Shown here: one piece after another, positions 1-8,554 of the stretch | Layout: each line of letters starts with the position of its first letter | Numbering within the stretch: the first letter of the stretch is position 1 | DNA from: an uncultured Reyranella sp. | GTDB lineage: Bacteria; Pseudomonadota; Alphaproteobacteria; Reyranellales; Reyranellaceae | Direction: 5' to 3' | NCBI RefSeq assembly: GCF_945957355.1 | Contig: NZ_CAMFKM010000003.1 | Location: forward strand, 310,001-374,000 | Length of the DNA stretch: 64,000 bases | Notes under the pieces: generated by a model | Told to the model about the DNA's origin: nothing | What the model saw: only the letters and a program-made list of their open reading frames with translations | Databases searched by the model: none | Position numbers and translations under genes: made by a program

Positions 1-944
1 CGGCAGGTGGTGTCGAGATTGCGGTGAAGGGGCGGGCGCTCGAACTGCAACGCGTTCGAGACATGCTGCACGCGCGCAACGAGGCGGCGGCCCGCGAGCC
101 GAAGGGTGCGGCGTCGACATCGAGGCAGAGCACGCGCGCGACGATCCAGTTGCAGAACGTGATCGTGAAGCGGGGATCCCTCGGATACCTCAACGGTCGC
201 CTGGAGATGAGAGGCGACCGCGTGGCCTCGGCGGATCTCACCATGGGCGGCGGCAAGGGCTCGACCTTCCGGGTGACGCCGGCCGGGCAGGGCCGCACGC
301 TGTTCTTCTACGTCGCCGATTTCGGCCAGCTGCTGACGGAGGCGGGCTGGATCGACGGACTGGTCAACGGCTACCTGCACATCGAAGGGAAGTTCAACGA
401 TACCTGGGCCGACCCGCCGCTCGAAGGCACGCTGAAGATGGGGCCCTTCCGGCTCCAGCGCGTGAATGCCCGTCGCGACATCGGCACGCTGAATTCCGCG
501 ATTGACGGCTTGAACAGCGCCGGGAATGCGCTGCAGCAGTTCGACAGCCTGAGCGCCAATCTGGTCAAGACGGGAGATCTGATCCAGGTCCGTAACGGGC
601 GGACGAGCGGTCAATCCATCGGGCTGACCACCCAGGGTGTCATCGACCTGGGCAACGATACGGCGCGGCTCAACGGCATCGTCGTGCCGGCCTTCGCGCT
701 GAACAATATTCTGTCGAACGTGCCGCTTCTCGGGCCGCTGCTGACCGGCGGCAAGGACGGCGGCATGTTCGCCGTCTCCTATCAGCTGCATGGTCCGTTC
801 GACGACCTCAAGACCGACGTGAACATGATGTCGGCGATGGCGCCGGGCGCCCTACGCGATCTGTTCAGCCCGCCCGCCAGCACGGGCGGTGCCCCCGCCG
901 CCCCGCCGCCGGCCGGATCATCGGATGGGCAGCGCGCGCCCTGA
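1..944 (+). CDS. AsmA-like / DUF3971 envelope protein, C-terminal part (5' end outside window)
   Basis: The frame is already open at the first complete codon (base 3), so the gene begins upstream and only about 313 residues of its end are visible; the GTG at 24 in the ORF track is an internal codon. The sequence alternates hydrophobic and polar residues as in long beta-sheet proteins and contains stretches such as WIDGLVNGYLHIEG and GTLKMGPFRLQRVNARRD. This resembles the AsmA-like C-terminal region of YhdP/DUF3971 proteins, which in relatives bridge inner and outer membrane and help move phospholipids. The last 20 residues are Ala/Pro-rich. It runs convergently into tyrS. The family call is by pattern only. 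Confidence 0.6.
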   Translation, partial: AGGVEIAVKGRALELQRVRDMLHARNEAAAREPKGAASTSRQSTRATIQLQNVIVKRGSLGYLNGRLEMRGDRVASADLTMGGGKGSTFRVTPAGQGRTLFFYVADFGQLLTEAGWIDGLVNGYLHIEGKFNDTWADPPLEGTLKMGPFRLQRVNARRDIGTLNSAIDGLNSAGNALQQFDSLSANLVKTGDLIQVRNGRTSGQSIGLTTQGVIDLGNDTARLNGIVVPAFALNNILSNVPLLGPLLTGGKDGGMFAVSYQLHGPFDDLKTDVNMMSAMAPGALRDLFSPPASTGGAPAAPPPAGSSDGQRAP

Positions 945-963
945 CGAAGGCTAGACGGCGCGC
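934..963. terminator. hairpin at the convergent AsmA-like/tyrS junction
   Basis: GCGCGCC (934-940) pairs with GGCGCGC (957-963). The 16-nt loop contains both converging stop codons. There is no T-run, so this is only a possible bidirectional terminator. Confidence 0.3.
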
Positions 964-2204
964 ACCAGCACGTGGCGCTTGCGGCCCGCCGAGAGCTTCA
1001 GCGTTCCTTCCGAATCGAGATCGCCTTCGCCGACGACCACCGTATCGCTGGCGATCGACTTGTCGTTCAGGCGCCCGCCGCCGCCCTTGATCAGCTTGCG
1101 TGCCTCGTTCCGGCTGTCGGCGAGGCCGGCTTCGTGCATCAGTTCGAACGCCGCGATGCCCGCCTTGAGCTTGGCCAGCGGCACTTCGACCGTGGGCAGC
1201 GTGTCGGCCTTGGTGCCTTCCTCGAAGGTGCGGCGCGCCGTTTCGGCCGCACTCTCGGCAGCCTCGCGGCCGTGTGCCAGCGTGGTGACTTCGGTCGCCA
1301 GGATCTTCTTGGCCTCGTTGATCTCCTGGCCCTGCAACGCTTCGAGGCGCGCCACCTCCGACAGCGGCAGGTCTGTGAACAGCTTCAGGAAGCGGCCGAC
1401 GTCGGCGTCCTCGGTGTTACGCCAGTATTGCCAGAAATCGTAGGGCGAGAGCCGCTCGGGATTGAGCCATACGGCGCCGGCCGCGGTCTTGCCCATCTTG
1501 GCGCCCGACGCCGTCGCCAGCAGGGGTGAGGTGAGGGCGAAGAGTTCGGCGCCCTGCATGCGCCGGCCGAGATCGGCGCCCATGACGATGTTGCCCCACT
1601 GGTCCGAACCGCCCAGCTGCACGATGCAGTTGTGGCGCTTGTTCAGCTCCACGAAATCGTAGGACTGCAGGATCATGTAGTTGAATTCGAGGAACGACAG
1701 CGGCTGGTCTCGCTCGAGACGCAGCTTCACCGAGTCCATGGTGAGCATGCGATTGACCGAGAAGTGCCGGCCCACGTCGCGCAGCAGCGGGATGTAGAGG
1801 AGGCCATCGAGCCACTCGGCGTTGTTGGCCATGACCGCATCGGTCGCGCCCTCGCCGAAGGTGAGGTAGTTGGCGAAGCTTCTCTTGATGCTCGCCATGT
1901 TGGCGTCGATCTGCGCCGTGGTCAGGAGTTGGCGCGTCTCGTCGCGGCCCGACGGGTCTCCGACCTTGGTCGTGCCGCCGCCCATCAGCGCGATCGGCTT
2001 GTGGCCGCTCTTCTGCCACCAGCGCAGCAGCATGATCTGCAACAGGTGGCCTACATGCAGCGAATCGGCGGTGCAGTCGAAACCGATATAGGCCGTGCGG
2101 ACGCCGCTCGAGAGCAGCTCGTCGAGACGGGCTGTGTCGCTGCACTGATGCACCATGCCGCGCTCGTGCACGATACGCATGAAATCCGACTTGAAACCCG
2201 ACAT
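951..2204 (-). CDS. tyrS: tyrosyl-tRNA synthetase
   Basis: Charges tRNA-Tyr with tyrosine in the cytoplasm. The 417-residue class I synthetase has the HIGH-type motif HVGHLLQ in the Rossmann fold, tyrosine-site elements ([22 protein letters not shown]) and the KMSKS-equivalent loop KMGKT, a common variant in this enzyme. A C-terminal S4 RNA-binding domain follows ([16 protein letters not shown]). The track ORF starts at 2261, but the family start [10 protein letters not shown] lies at 2204, which leaves a 66-bp divergent gap to anmK. The length is normal for bacterial TyrRS. Confidence 0.97.
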   Translation of the reverse strand: MSGFKSDFMRIVHERGMVHQCSDTARLDELLSSGVRTAYIGFDCTADSLHVGHLLQIMLLRWWQKSGHKPIALMGGGTTKVGDPSGRDETRQLLTTAQIDANMASIKRSFANYLTFGEGATDAVMANNAEWLDGLLYIPLLRDVGRHFSVNRMLTMDSVKLRLERDQPLSFLEFNYMILQSYDFVELNKRHNCIVQLGGSDQWGNIVMGADLGRRMQGAELFALTSPLLATASGAKMGKTAAGAVWLNPERLSPYDFWQYWRNTEDADVGRFLKLFTDLPLSEVARLEALQGQEINEAKKILATEVTTLAHGREAAESAAETARRTFEEGTKADTLPTVEVPLAKLKAGIAAFELMHEAGLADSRNEARKLIKGGGGRLNDKSIASDTVVVGEGDLDSEGTLKLSAGRKRHVLVRAV

Positions 2205-2270
2205 CTTCCGCTCGGTCCGTTGCGTGGCTGATTGTCCCTGAAGGCGCCGGGGGTGTAACACATTCCCCCC

Positions 2271-3353
2271 ATGGCTTCATCCTTCCTGCGGGCCCTTGGC
2301 CTGATGAGCGGCACCTCGGTCGATGGTGTCGACGTGGCGCTGATCGAGACCGATGGCGAGCGCGTGGCCGCGTTCGGGCCGACCCTGACCGTGCCTTATC
2401 CGGACGAGGACCGCCGCACTATCCGTGCGGCGTTCGGCGCCACGGCGGAGACCGAAGCGACGCGAGCCGCCGAACGGGTCGTCACCGAGATGCATGTGGC
2501 GGCCGTTCGCGCCTGGGCCCAAAGGACGGGCATCGCGCCCGACACTATCGATCTCGTGGGCTTCCATGGCCAGACCATCACGCATCAGCCCGACCGCCAC
2601 TTCACCTGGCAGATCGGCGACGGCGCCGCGCTCGCGCGGGCGCTGGGCGTGCGGGTCATAAACGACCTGCGCACGGCCGACGTGACGGCGGGCGGGCAGG
2701 GCGCGCCGCTGGTCCCTGTATATCACGCGGCCCTCGCGGCCGACCTGACTCGGCCGCTCGCCGTCGTGAACATCGGCGGCGTCGGCAACGTCACCTGGAT
2801 CGGCGCCGACGGGTCGCTGCTGGCCTTCGACACGGGCCCGGGCAACGGACCAATCGACGACTGGTGCGCGCGCCGGGCCGGGCAACGCTACGACAAGGAC
2901 GGTACGCTGGCGGCGGCCGGCAAGGTCGATCGCGCCAGGGTGGAACGCTTCGCGGAGCACCGCTTCTTCGCGAAGGCGCCGCCCAAGTCTCTCGATCGCG
3001 GCGACTTCAACGATGCCTGGGCCGAAGGGCTGAGCGTTGCCGACGGCGCCGCGACGCTGACGCGCGGCACGGCCCGCGCCATCGCGCTGGCGGCGAAGCA
3101 CTTTCCGGCGCCGGTGTCACGATGGGTGATCTGCGGCGGCGGTGCGCGCAATCCGACACTGCTGCGTGCCATCGCCGAGGAGACGGCGGCCAAGGTGGTG
3201 ACGGCAGAGGATCTGGGATGGGACGGCGATGCGCTGGAAGCGCAGGCCTTCGCATTCCTGGCGGTGCGTTCCCTGCGCGGCCTGCCGCTGACGTTTCCCG
3301 GGACCACCGGCGTGCCGCATCCGATGACGGGCGGCCGGCTCAGCCAACCTTGA
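2271..3353 (+). CDS. anmK: anhydro-N-acetylmuramic acid kinase
   Basis: Phosphorylates and opens 1,6-anhydro-N-acetylmuramic acid released from cell-wall turnover, giving MurNAc-6-phosphate for recycling. The 360-residue protein has the ASKHA-fold signatures of Anm[20 protein letters not shown] near the N-terminus, [33 protein letters not shown] (catalytic Asp region) and [12 protein letters not shown]. The gene starts 66 bp from divergent tyrS, an arrangement common in proteobacteria. It converges on the next gene with a short hairpin in between. Confidence 0.96.
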   Translation: MASSFLRALGLMSGTSVDGVDVALIETDGERVAAFGPTLTVPYPDEDRRTIRAAFGATAETEATRAAERVVTEMHVAAVRAWAQRTGIAPDTIDLVGFHGQTITHQPDRHFTWQIGDGAALARALGVRVINDLRTADVTAGGQGAPLVPVYHAALAADLTRPLAVVNIGGVGNVTWIGADGSLLAFDTGPGNGPIDDWCARRAGQRYDKDGTLAAAGKVDRARVERFAEHRFFAKAPPKSLDRGDFNDAWAEGLSVADGAATLTRGTARAIALAAKHFPAPVSRWVICGGGARNPTLLRAIAEETAAKVVTAEDLGWDGDALEAQAFAFLAVRSLRGLPLTFPGTTGVPHPMTGGRLSQP

Positions 3354-3370
3354 TCAGCAGCCCCTGATCA
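3351..3370. terminator. stop-codon hairpin between anmK and hydrolase
   Basis: TGATCAG (3351-3357) and CTGATCA (3364-3370) form a perfect 7-bp stem with a 6-nt loop. The left arm begins with the anmK TGA and the right arm ends with the complement of the opposing TGA, so it sits exactly where both transcripts should end. Confidence 0.4.
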
Positions 3371-4042
3371 GGGCTCCTTGTTGCTCGTCGCACGACCCGG
3401 CGGATTGAGCAGGCTCTTGGCGACGTACTTGTCGACATCGACCGCGAGCTTGTCGAGCGAGTCGTGGAAGAAGTGGTTGGCGCCCTTGATGGTGCGCGAC
3501 TCGACCGTGATGCCCTTCTGGAGCGACAGGCGCGCCACCAGCTTCTGGATGTCGGCCTGCGGCACGACCTCGTCCTTCTCCGCGCCGACGATCAGGCCGG
3601 AAGACGGGCAGGGGGCGAGGAAGGCGAAGTCATAGGAATTGGCGGGCGGCGCCACCGAGACGAAGCAGTCGATCTCGGGCCGGCGCATCAGGAGCTGCAT
3701 GCCGATCCAGGCGCCGAACGAGTAGCCGGCGATCCAGCACGACTTGGCGTCGGCATTCATGCCCTGCAGCCAGTCGAGGGCCGCGGCAGCGTCGGACAGT
3801 TCGCCCATGCCGTTGTCGAAGCGCCCCTGGCTGCGGCCGACGCCGCGCGTATTGAAGCGCAGCACCGAGAAGCCGCGATTCACGAAGACGTGGAACAGCG
3901 AGAACACGACCTTGTGGTTCATCGTCCCGCCATATTGCGGGTGCGGATGCAGGATCAGCGCGATCGGCGCGCGTTCTTCCTTGCTCTGGTGATAGCGACC
4001 CTCAAGGCGACCTTCGGGGCCGGTGAACATCACGTCAGGCAT
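3368..4042 (-). CDS. alpha/beta hydrolase of the small dienelactone/esterase-like type
   Basis: A 224-residue cytoplasmic alpha/beta hydrolase. Visible features are an early HPHPQYGGTMNHKV segment (oxyanion-hole HP motif typical of this bacterial group), the nucleophile elbow GYSFGAWIG (Ser), an acid residue near IVGAEKDEVVP and the catalytic His in GANHFFHDSL. There is no signal peptide. This family commonly sits just upstream of, and divergent from, the Rrf2/IscR-desulfurase cluster in alphaproteobacteria, as here. The substrate is unknown. Confidence 0.85.
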   Translation of the reverse strand: MPDVMFTGPEGRLEGRYHQSKEERAPIALILHPHPQYGGTMNHKVVFSLFHVFVNRGFSVLRFNTRGVGRSQGRFDNGMGELSDAAAALDWLQGMNADAKSCWIAGYSFGAWIGMQLLMRRPEIDCFVSVAPPANSYDFAFLAPCPSSGLIVGAEKDEVVPQADIQKLVARLSLQKGITVESRTIKGANHFFHDSLDKLAVDVDKYVAKSLLNPPGRATSNKEP

Positions 4043-4115
4043 CGAGACTCCGGTTTTTCACCCTGATCGACCCTCCGGTCGTAACTGATCTGACAGTGGC
4101 ATATGGGGATTCTCG

Positions 4116-4148
4116 ATACTTGACCAACTCACTGGGATTTACTAAGTC
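4116..4148 (+). promoter_or_regulatory. candidate IscR type-1 site overlapping the iscR promoter
   Basis: ATACTTGACCAACTCACTGGGATTT begins at 4116 (4116-4140). By my hand alignment it agrees with 19 of 25 positions of the E. coli type-1 IscR consensus, and the left half is perfect. It includes a -35 element TTGACC (4120-4125); 17 bp further lies a weak -10, TAAGTC (4143-4148). The iscR GTG is about 130 bp downstream, with an SD AGGAGG at 4271. Negative autoregulation by [2Fe-2S]-IscR is the expected reading. Confidence 0.5.
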
Positions 4149-4281
4149 CGAGCGACGCAGTTGGTTTTTTCCCAGAACCCCTGTCTGGGGCGCTGGCATA
4201 TCGTAGCAACGCCTTGGTTTTCAAGAACTTTAGGCGTTTCCATAGCGAAGACCGGCCGATTCCGGCCGTGAGGAGGATGCT

Positions 4282-4758
4282 GTGAAGCTCAGCACCAAGG
4301 GACGTTACGCCGTCATGGCGATGGTTGATCTGGCCAGACACGCCCAGGCGAAGCCGGTCAGCCTGTCGGATATCGCCACCCGTCAGGAAATTTCCCTTTC
4401 ATATCTCGAGCAGCTTTTCGCCCGTCTGCGGCGCGCCGGTCTCGTGAAGAGCGTCCGTGGTCCCGGCGGCGGCTATCGCCTGGCCAGGGGCTCGGCGGAC
4501 ACCAGGGTGTCGGAAATCATCCTGGCGGTGGACGAGCCGATCAGCGCCACGCGCTGCACCGAGATGGGCGCGACCGGCTGCCGGGCCGACCGCAGCAAGT
4601 GCCTGACGCACGACCTGTGGGAGGAACTCGGCAACCAGATCCACCTCTTCCTGAGCTCGGTGACCCTGCTCGACGTGCTGGAGCGCAAGCTCGCGTCGCG
4701 GTTCATCGAGGCGCCGTCGGCGGCGAACACCGAATCCTCGTTGGCCGCCGCCAGCTAG
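4282..4758 (+). CDS. iscR: Rrf2-family iron-sulfur regulator IscR
   Basis: Senses Fe-S status and controls the isc operon. The 158-residue protein has an N-terminal winged helix (MKLSTKGRYAVMAMVDLARH; wing SVRGPGGGYRLAR) and three cysteines for a [2Fe-2S] cluster in RCTEMGATGCRADRSKCLTH; the conserved CLTH His is also present. The start is a GTG with a strong SD (AGGAGG, 5-nt spacing). It is first in the isc operon, and an IscR-like site lies in its own promoter. Cysteine spacing is slightly wider than in E. coli, as is usual in alphaproteobacteria. Confidence 0.94.
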   Translation: MKLSTKGRYAVMAMVDLARHAQAKPVSLSDIATRQEISLSYLEQLFARLRRAGLVKSVRGPGGGYRLARGSADTRVSEIILAVDEPISATRCTEMGATGCRADRSKCLTHDLWEELGNQIHLFLSSVTLLDVLERKLASRFIEAPSAANTESSLAAAS

Positions 4759-4784
4759 TTTCGCCAGTTGGTTTCGAAAGTCCG

Positions 4785-5915
4785 ATGTCCGCTCTCGCTT
4801 ACCTGGACCACAACGCCACTAGCCCCCTGAGGCCGGCGGCGTTCGATGCCATGGTGGAAGCGCTGCGCGCGGGCGGCAATCCCTCGTCGGTCCATACGGC
4901 CGGCCGCAAGGCGCGGGCGATCGTCGACAGGGCGCGCCGGGAGGTGGCGTCGCTTGTGGGGGCCCGCGCCACGGAGACGATTTTTACGTCGGGCGGTACC
5001 GAGGCCAACAACCTGGCCCTGGCGGGTACCGGGCGGCGGCGGGTGCTGGTGTCGGCCATCGAACATGACAGCGTTCGCCAAGCCGTGCCGCAGGCGGAAA
5101 TCCTGCCTGTCGATGGTGACGGTGTTCTCGATCTCGCCGCACTGGAGCGCGCGCTCGCGGCGCCGGCCGAGCCGGCGCTGGTGTCGGTGATGCTGGCGAA
5201 CAACGAAACCGGTGTACTGCAGCCGCTCGCCGAAATCGTGCGCCTGGCGCAAGCGGCCGGTGCGCTGGTGCATTGCGATGCCGTCCAGGGAGCGGGGAAG
5301 GTGCCGGTCGATTTCCGGGGCCTCGGCGTCGACTACCTGAGTCTGTCCGCCCACAAGCTGGGTGGCCCGACCGGTGTCGGGGCTCTGGTGGTTCGGAACG
5401 GTGCGCCATTCTCGACGGATCGCCGGGGCGGAGGACAGGAGTCCAATCGCCGTGCCGGGACCGAGAATGTCTCCGGCATTGCCGGCTTCGGCGCCGCTGC
5501 CAGTGAGGCGGCCTCGGGCCTGGACGTATCGGGATTTCGTGACCGGCTCGAACTTGCCCTTGTCCAGATTGCGGCAGGGGCAAATGTTTTCGGTGCAAGG
5601 GCGTCGAGGATTGGCAATACCACGTGCATATCGATGCCCGGCGTGCCGGCTGAAACGCAGGTCATGGCGCTCGATCTTGCCGGCGTCTGCATCAGTGCGG
5701 GCGCCGCCTGCTCGTCCGGCAAGGTGCAGCGGTCTCCGGTGCTCGAAGCGATGGGCGTACCGGCGGCGGAAGCGGCCTGCGCGATCCGGATCAGTCTCGG
5801 ATGGAATACCGAGGCGGCCGATATCGAACGCTTGATTGCCGCATGGCAGGACCTATATATCCGAGTGAATAAGTCGGATATTTCCCACACCCATCGTAGG
5901 GCCAGGGCGGCGTAG
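4785..5915 (+). CDS. cysteine desulfurase, NifS/IscS-like paralog (first of two)
   Basis: A PLP enzyme that removes sulfur from cysteine. The real start is the ATG at 4785 (MSALAYLDHNATSPLRP), not the 4599 ORF start, giving 376 residues. PLP-site residues are visible in TSGGTEANNL, IEHDSV and SAHKLGGPTGVGAL (Schiff-base Lys); the persulfide Cys is in SAGAACSSGKVQ. It is shorter and more divergent than the IscS encoded next. In many alphaproteobacteria a similar desulfurase follows iscR and precedes sufB; here it precedes iscS. Whether it serves ISC or another sulfur acceptor is unknown. Confidence 0.88.
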   Translation: MSALAYLDHNATSPLRPAAFDAMVEALRAGGNPSSVHTAGRKARAIVDRARREVASLVGARATETIFTSGGTEANNLALAGTGRRRVLVSAIEHDSVRQAVPQAEILPVDGDGVLDLAALERALAAPAEPALVSVMLANNETGVLQPLAEIVRLAQAAGALVHCDAVQGAGKVPVDFRGLGVDYLSLSAHKLGGPTGVGALVVRNGAPFSTDRRGGGQESNRRAGTENVSGIAGFGAAASEAASGLDVSGFRDRLELALVQIAAGANVFGARASRIGNTTCISMPGVPAETQVMALDLAGVCISAGAACSSGKVQRSPVLEAMGVPAAEAACAIRISLGWNTEAADIERLIAAWQDLYIRVNKSDISHTHRRARAA

Positions 5916-5933
5916 GAGTTTCAAGGGGTTAGC

Positions 5934-7172
5934 ATGACAGCCATTACCCAAATCCGGCGCAACGATCAGCCGATCTACCTGGACTATCAGGCCACCACGC
6001 CCATGGACCCGCGGGTCCTGGAGGCGATGATGCCCTATTTTACCCACAAGTTCGGCAACTCGGGTTCGCGCAGCCACGCCTACGGCTGGGAAGCCGAGGA
6101 AGGCACGGAGAAGGCGCGCGCCCAGGTCGCCAGGCTGATCGGGGCCGACGAGAAGGAAGTCATCTTCACTTCCGGCGCCACCGAGTCTAACAACCTCGCG
6201 ATCCGCGGTGTGGCCGAGTTCTACAAGGACCGGAAGAACCACATCATCACGACGGTGACCGAGCACAAGTGCGTGCTCGATACCTGCCGCCATCTGGAGC
6301 AACAGGGCTTCGAGGTCACGTACCTGCCGGTGCAGAAGGACGGGCTGCTGGATCTCGACGTGCTGCGTGCGGCGATCACCGACAAGACGGTCCTCGTCTC
6401 GGTCATGGCCGTGAACAACGAGATCGGCGTCATCCAGCCGTTGGCCGAGATCGGCAGGATCTGCCGCGAAAAGAAAGTCTTCTTCCACACCGACGCGGCC
6501 CAGGCTGCCGGCAAGATCCCTCTCGATGTCGAGGCGCTCAACGTCGACCTGATGAGCATCTCGGGTCACAAGATCTACGGGCCCAAGGGCATTGGGGCGC
6601 TCTACGTCCGCCGCAAGCCCCGGGTGCGGCTGGTGCCGATGATCGTCGGCGGTGGCCAGGAGCGCGGTTTCCGCTCCGGTACCCTGCCGACGCCGCTGTG
6701 CGTCGGTCTGGGCGAGGCGGCCGAGATCTGCATGAAGGAGATGGACGCCGAGGCCAAGCGGCTGAAGAAGCTGCAGGAGCGCATGCTGAACGGCTTGCGG
6801 GCCAAGCTCACGGATATCGTCGTCAACGGCGACCTCGAGCACCGTATTCCGGGCAACCTCAACATCAGCTTCGCGTATGTCGAAGGCGAGTCGCTGATGA
6901 TGGGCATCAAGAACCTGGCGGTTTCGTCCGGTTCGGCCTGCACCTCGGCCTCGCTCGAGCCCAGCTACGTGCTGCGCGCCCTGGGCGTCGAGGAAGACAT
7001 GGCGCACACGTCGCTGCGTATCGGCCTCGGCCGCTTCACGACGGAGCACGAGGTCGATACCGCGGTCGATGAGCTCGTGCGCCACGTCAACAAGCTGCGC
7101 GAGATGAGCCCGCTCTGGGAGATGGCCCAGGAAGGCATCGATATCAAATCCATCGAGTGGGCTGCCCACTGA
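5934..7172 (+). CDS. iscS: cysteine desulfurase IscS
   Basis: The main sulfur donor for cluster assembly on IscU and for tRNA thiolation by MnmA, encoded 5 kb downstream. The 412-residue protein matches IscS throughout: [21 protein letters not shown], the PLP-Lys motif [17 protein letters not shown], and the mobile catalytic Cys in [20 protein letters not shown]. The C-terminus is [13 protein letters not shown], the IscS tail that contacts IscU in model systems. It is separated by 18 bp from the paralog upstream and by 36 bp from iscU. Confidence 0.97.
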   Translation: MTAITQIRRNDQPIYLDYQATTPMDPRVLEAMMPYFTHKFGNSGSRSHAYGWEAEEGTEKARAQVARLIGADEKEVIFTSGATESNNLAIRGVAEFYKDRKNHIITTVTEHKCVLDTCRHLEQQGFEVTYLPVQKDGLLDLDVLRAAITDKTVLVSVMAVNNEIGVIQPLAEIGRICREKKVFFHTDAAQAAGKIPLDVEALNVDLMSISGHKIYGPKGIGALYVRRKPRVRLVPMIVGGGQERGFRSGTLPTPLCVGLGEAAEICMKEMDAEAKRLKKLQERMLNGLRAKLTDIVVNGDLEHRIPGNLNISFAYVEGESLMMGIKNLAVSSGSACTSASLEPSYVLRALGVEEDMAHTSLRIGLGRFTTEHEVDTAVDELVRHVNKLREMSPLWEMAQEGIDIKSIEWAAH

Positions 7173-7208
7173 CGTTTCGGGCGCTGCTCGAGAATTGAGG
7201 AGAATGTC

Positions 7209-7619
7209 ATGGCTTACAGCGAGAAGCTGATCGATCACTACGAGAACCCGCGCAACATCGGGTCGTTCGACAAGACGGCCGGGGATGTCGGCACCGGCCT
7301 GGTCGGCGCACCGGCCTGCGGCGACGTGATGAAGCTGCAGATCAAGGTCGGCGCCGACGGGCTGATCGAGGACGCCAAGTTCAAGACCTTCGGCTGCGGC
7401 TCCGCGATCGCCTCCAGCTCGCTCGTCACCGAGTGGGTGAAGGGCAAGACGATCGACGAGGCCGAGGCGATCAAGAACACCGACATCGCGCGTCACCTGG
7501 CGCTGCCGCCGGTGAAGATCCACTGCTCTGTCCTTGCCGAGGACGCGATCAAGGCGGCGATTGCCGACTATCGTGCCAAGGCCGCTAAGAAGGACGACAA
7601 GGCCGACGCGGCCGAGTAG
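7209..7619 (+). CDS. iscU: iron-sulfur cluster scaffold IscU
   Basis: Scaffold on which [2Fe-2S] and [4Fe-4S] clusters are built. The 136 residues begin MAYSEKLIDHYENPRNIGSFDK. The three cluster cysteines are in GAPACGDVM (with the Asp that controls release), FGCGSAIASSS and IHCSVLAEDAI. The LPPVK motif recognised by the Hsp70 HscA is present (HLALPPVKIHC). The Lys/Asp-rich tail (KAAKKDDKADAAE) is a modest extension. It sits in the canonical position between iscS and iscA. Confidence 0.97.
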   Translation: MAYSEKLIDHYENPRNIGSFDKTAGDVGTGLVGAPACGDVMKLQIKVGADGLIEDAKFKTFGCGSAIASSSLVTEWVKGKTIDEAEAIKNTDIARHLALPPVKIHCSVLAEDAIKAAIADYRAKAAKKDDKADAAE

Positions 7620-7639
7620 CCATTCCGGAGCACATTCGT

Positions 7640-8032
7640 ATGACCACGACCACCGAGACTCCCAAGCCCGCAGCGGCCGCGCCGCGGCCGCGCCGCCCCC
7701 GTCCGAAGCTCATGACGGTGACGCCGCTCGCGGCCGAGCGCGTGAAGGCGCTGATCGACGGTCGTGGCAAGCCGACGGCGGGCGTCCGGATCGGCGTGCG
7801 TACCAAGGGCTGCTCGGGCTTGAGCTACACGCTGGAGTTCGCCGACAAGCAGGAGCCGATGGACGAGGTCATCGAGGCCGAGGGCATCAAGCTTCTGGTC
7901 GACCCCAAGGCTTCGCTGTTCCTGATCGGCACCGAGATGGACTACGAGGAAGAGAAGCTGAAGTCGGGCTTCGTGTTCCGGAACCCGAACGAGAAGGGCC
8001 GCTGCGGCTGCGGCGAATCCTTCCACGTCTGA
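7640..8032 (+). CDS. iscA: A-type iron-sulfur carrier IscA
   Basis: Accepts or delivers clusters or iron to apo-proteins. The three invariant cysteines are in RTKGCSGLSYTLEF and the C-terminal RCGCGESFHV. The 130-residue protein is longer than E. coli IscA because of a roughly 23-residue Ala/Pro/Arg-rich N-terminal extension (TPKPAAAAPRPRRPRPK), which is probably disordered. It lies between iscU and hscB with short gaps, so it is co-transcribed. Confidence 0.95.
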   Translation: MTTTTETPKPAAAAPRPRRPRPKLMTVTPLAAERVKALIDGRGKPTAGVRIGVRTKGCSGLSYTLEFADKQEPMDEVIEAEGIKLLVDPKASLFLIGTEMDYEEEKLKSGFVFRNPNEKGRCGCGESFHV

Positions 8033-8041
8033 AGACCGGTC

Positions 8042-8554
8042 ATGGATCATTTCGCGCGGCTGGGACTGCCGGCGGCGCTCGATCTCGACGCCGCCGCGCT
8101 GGACAGGGCCTATTTCGCGCTTCAGCGGCAGTGGCATCCCGACCGGTTCGTCTCCCGGTCGCCCGAGGAACGGGCGCGAGCCTCGGCGGAGGCTGCGTCT
8201 CTCAACGAAGCCTACCGCACCCTGAAGGACCCGCTCAGCCGCGCCTTCTACATGGCCGAGCGGGCCGGCGTGGAACTGCCGGGCGACGGCAAGACCATCG
8301 ACGACCCGGACCTGCTGATGGAAGCCATGGAAGCGCGCGAGGCGCTGCATGACGCCGAAACGCTCGAAGCGGTCGACACGCTGGCCGCTGATGCGCGCCA
8401 GGATGTCCGGAAGGCGCTGGCGGGGCTCGCCAGTTTGTTCTTGGCAAACGACAGGGCCGCCATCAGAAAGACGCTCCTTCGCCTGCGTTACCTCGACAAG
8501 TTCGCCGAGGAAGCGCGGGCACGACGCATGAATATTGAACGGTCGACTTCATGA
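8042..8554 (+). CDS. hscB: co-chaperone HscB (J-domain)
   Basis: Brings IscU to HscA and stimulates its ATPase. The 170-residue protein has an N-terminal J-domain with the HPD motif (RQWHPDRFV) and a C-terminal three-helix IscU-binding domain containing the conserved [12 protein letters not shown] segment. Its stop overlaps the hscA start (ATGA at 8551), which indicates translational coupling. Size and order are canonical. Confidence 0.95.
   Translation: MDHFARLGLPAALDLDAAALDRAYFALQRQWHPDRFVSRSPEERARASAEAASLNEAYRTLKDPLSRAFYMAERAGVELPGDGKTIDDPDLLMEAMEAREALHDAETLEAVDTLAADARQDVRKALAGLASLFLANDRAAIRKTLLRLRYLDKFAEEARARRMNIERSTS

Noticed and set aside
951-2204. KMGKT in tyrS as a damaged KMSKS motif
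   Set aside because: KMGKT is a common natural variant in this class of TyrRS.
5853-7523. 556-aa antisense ORF over iscS/iscU
   Set aside because: A shadow frame in GC-rich DNA: it covers clear iscS and iscU and has low-complexity composition without known motifs.
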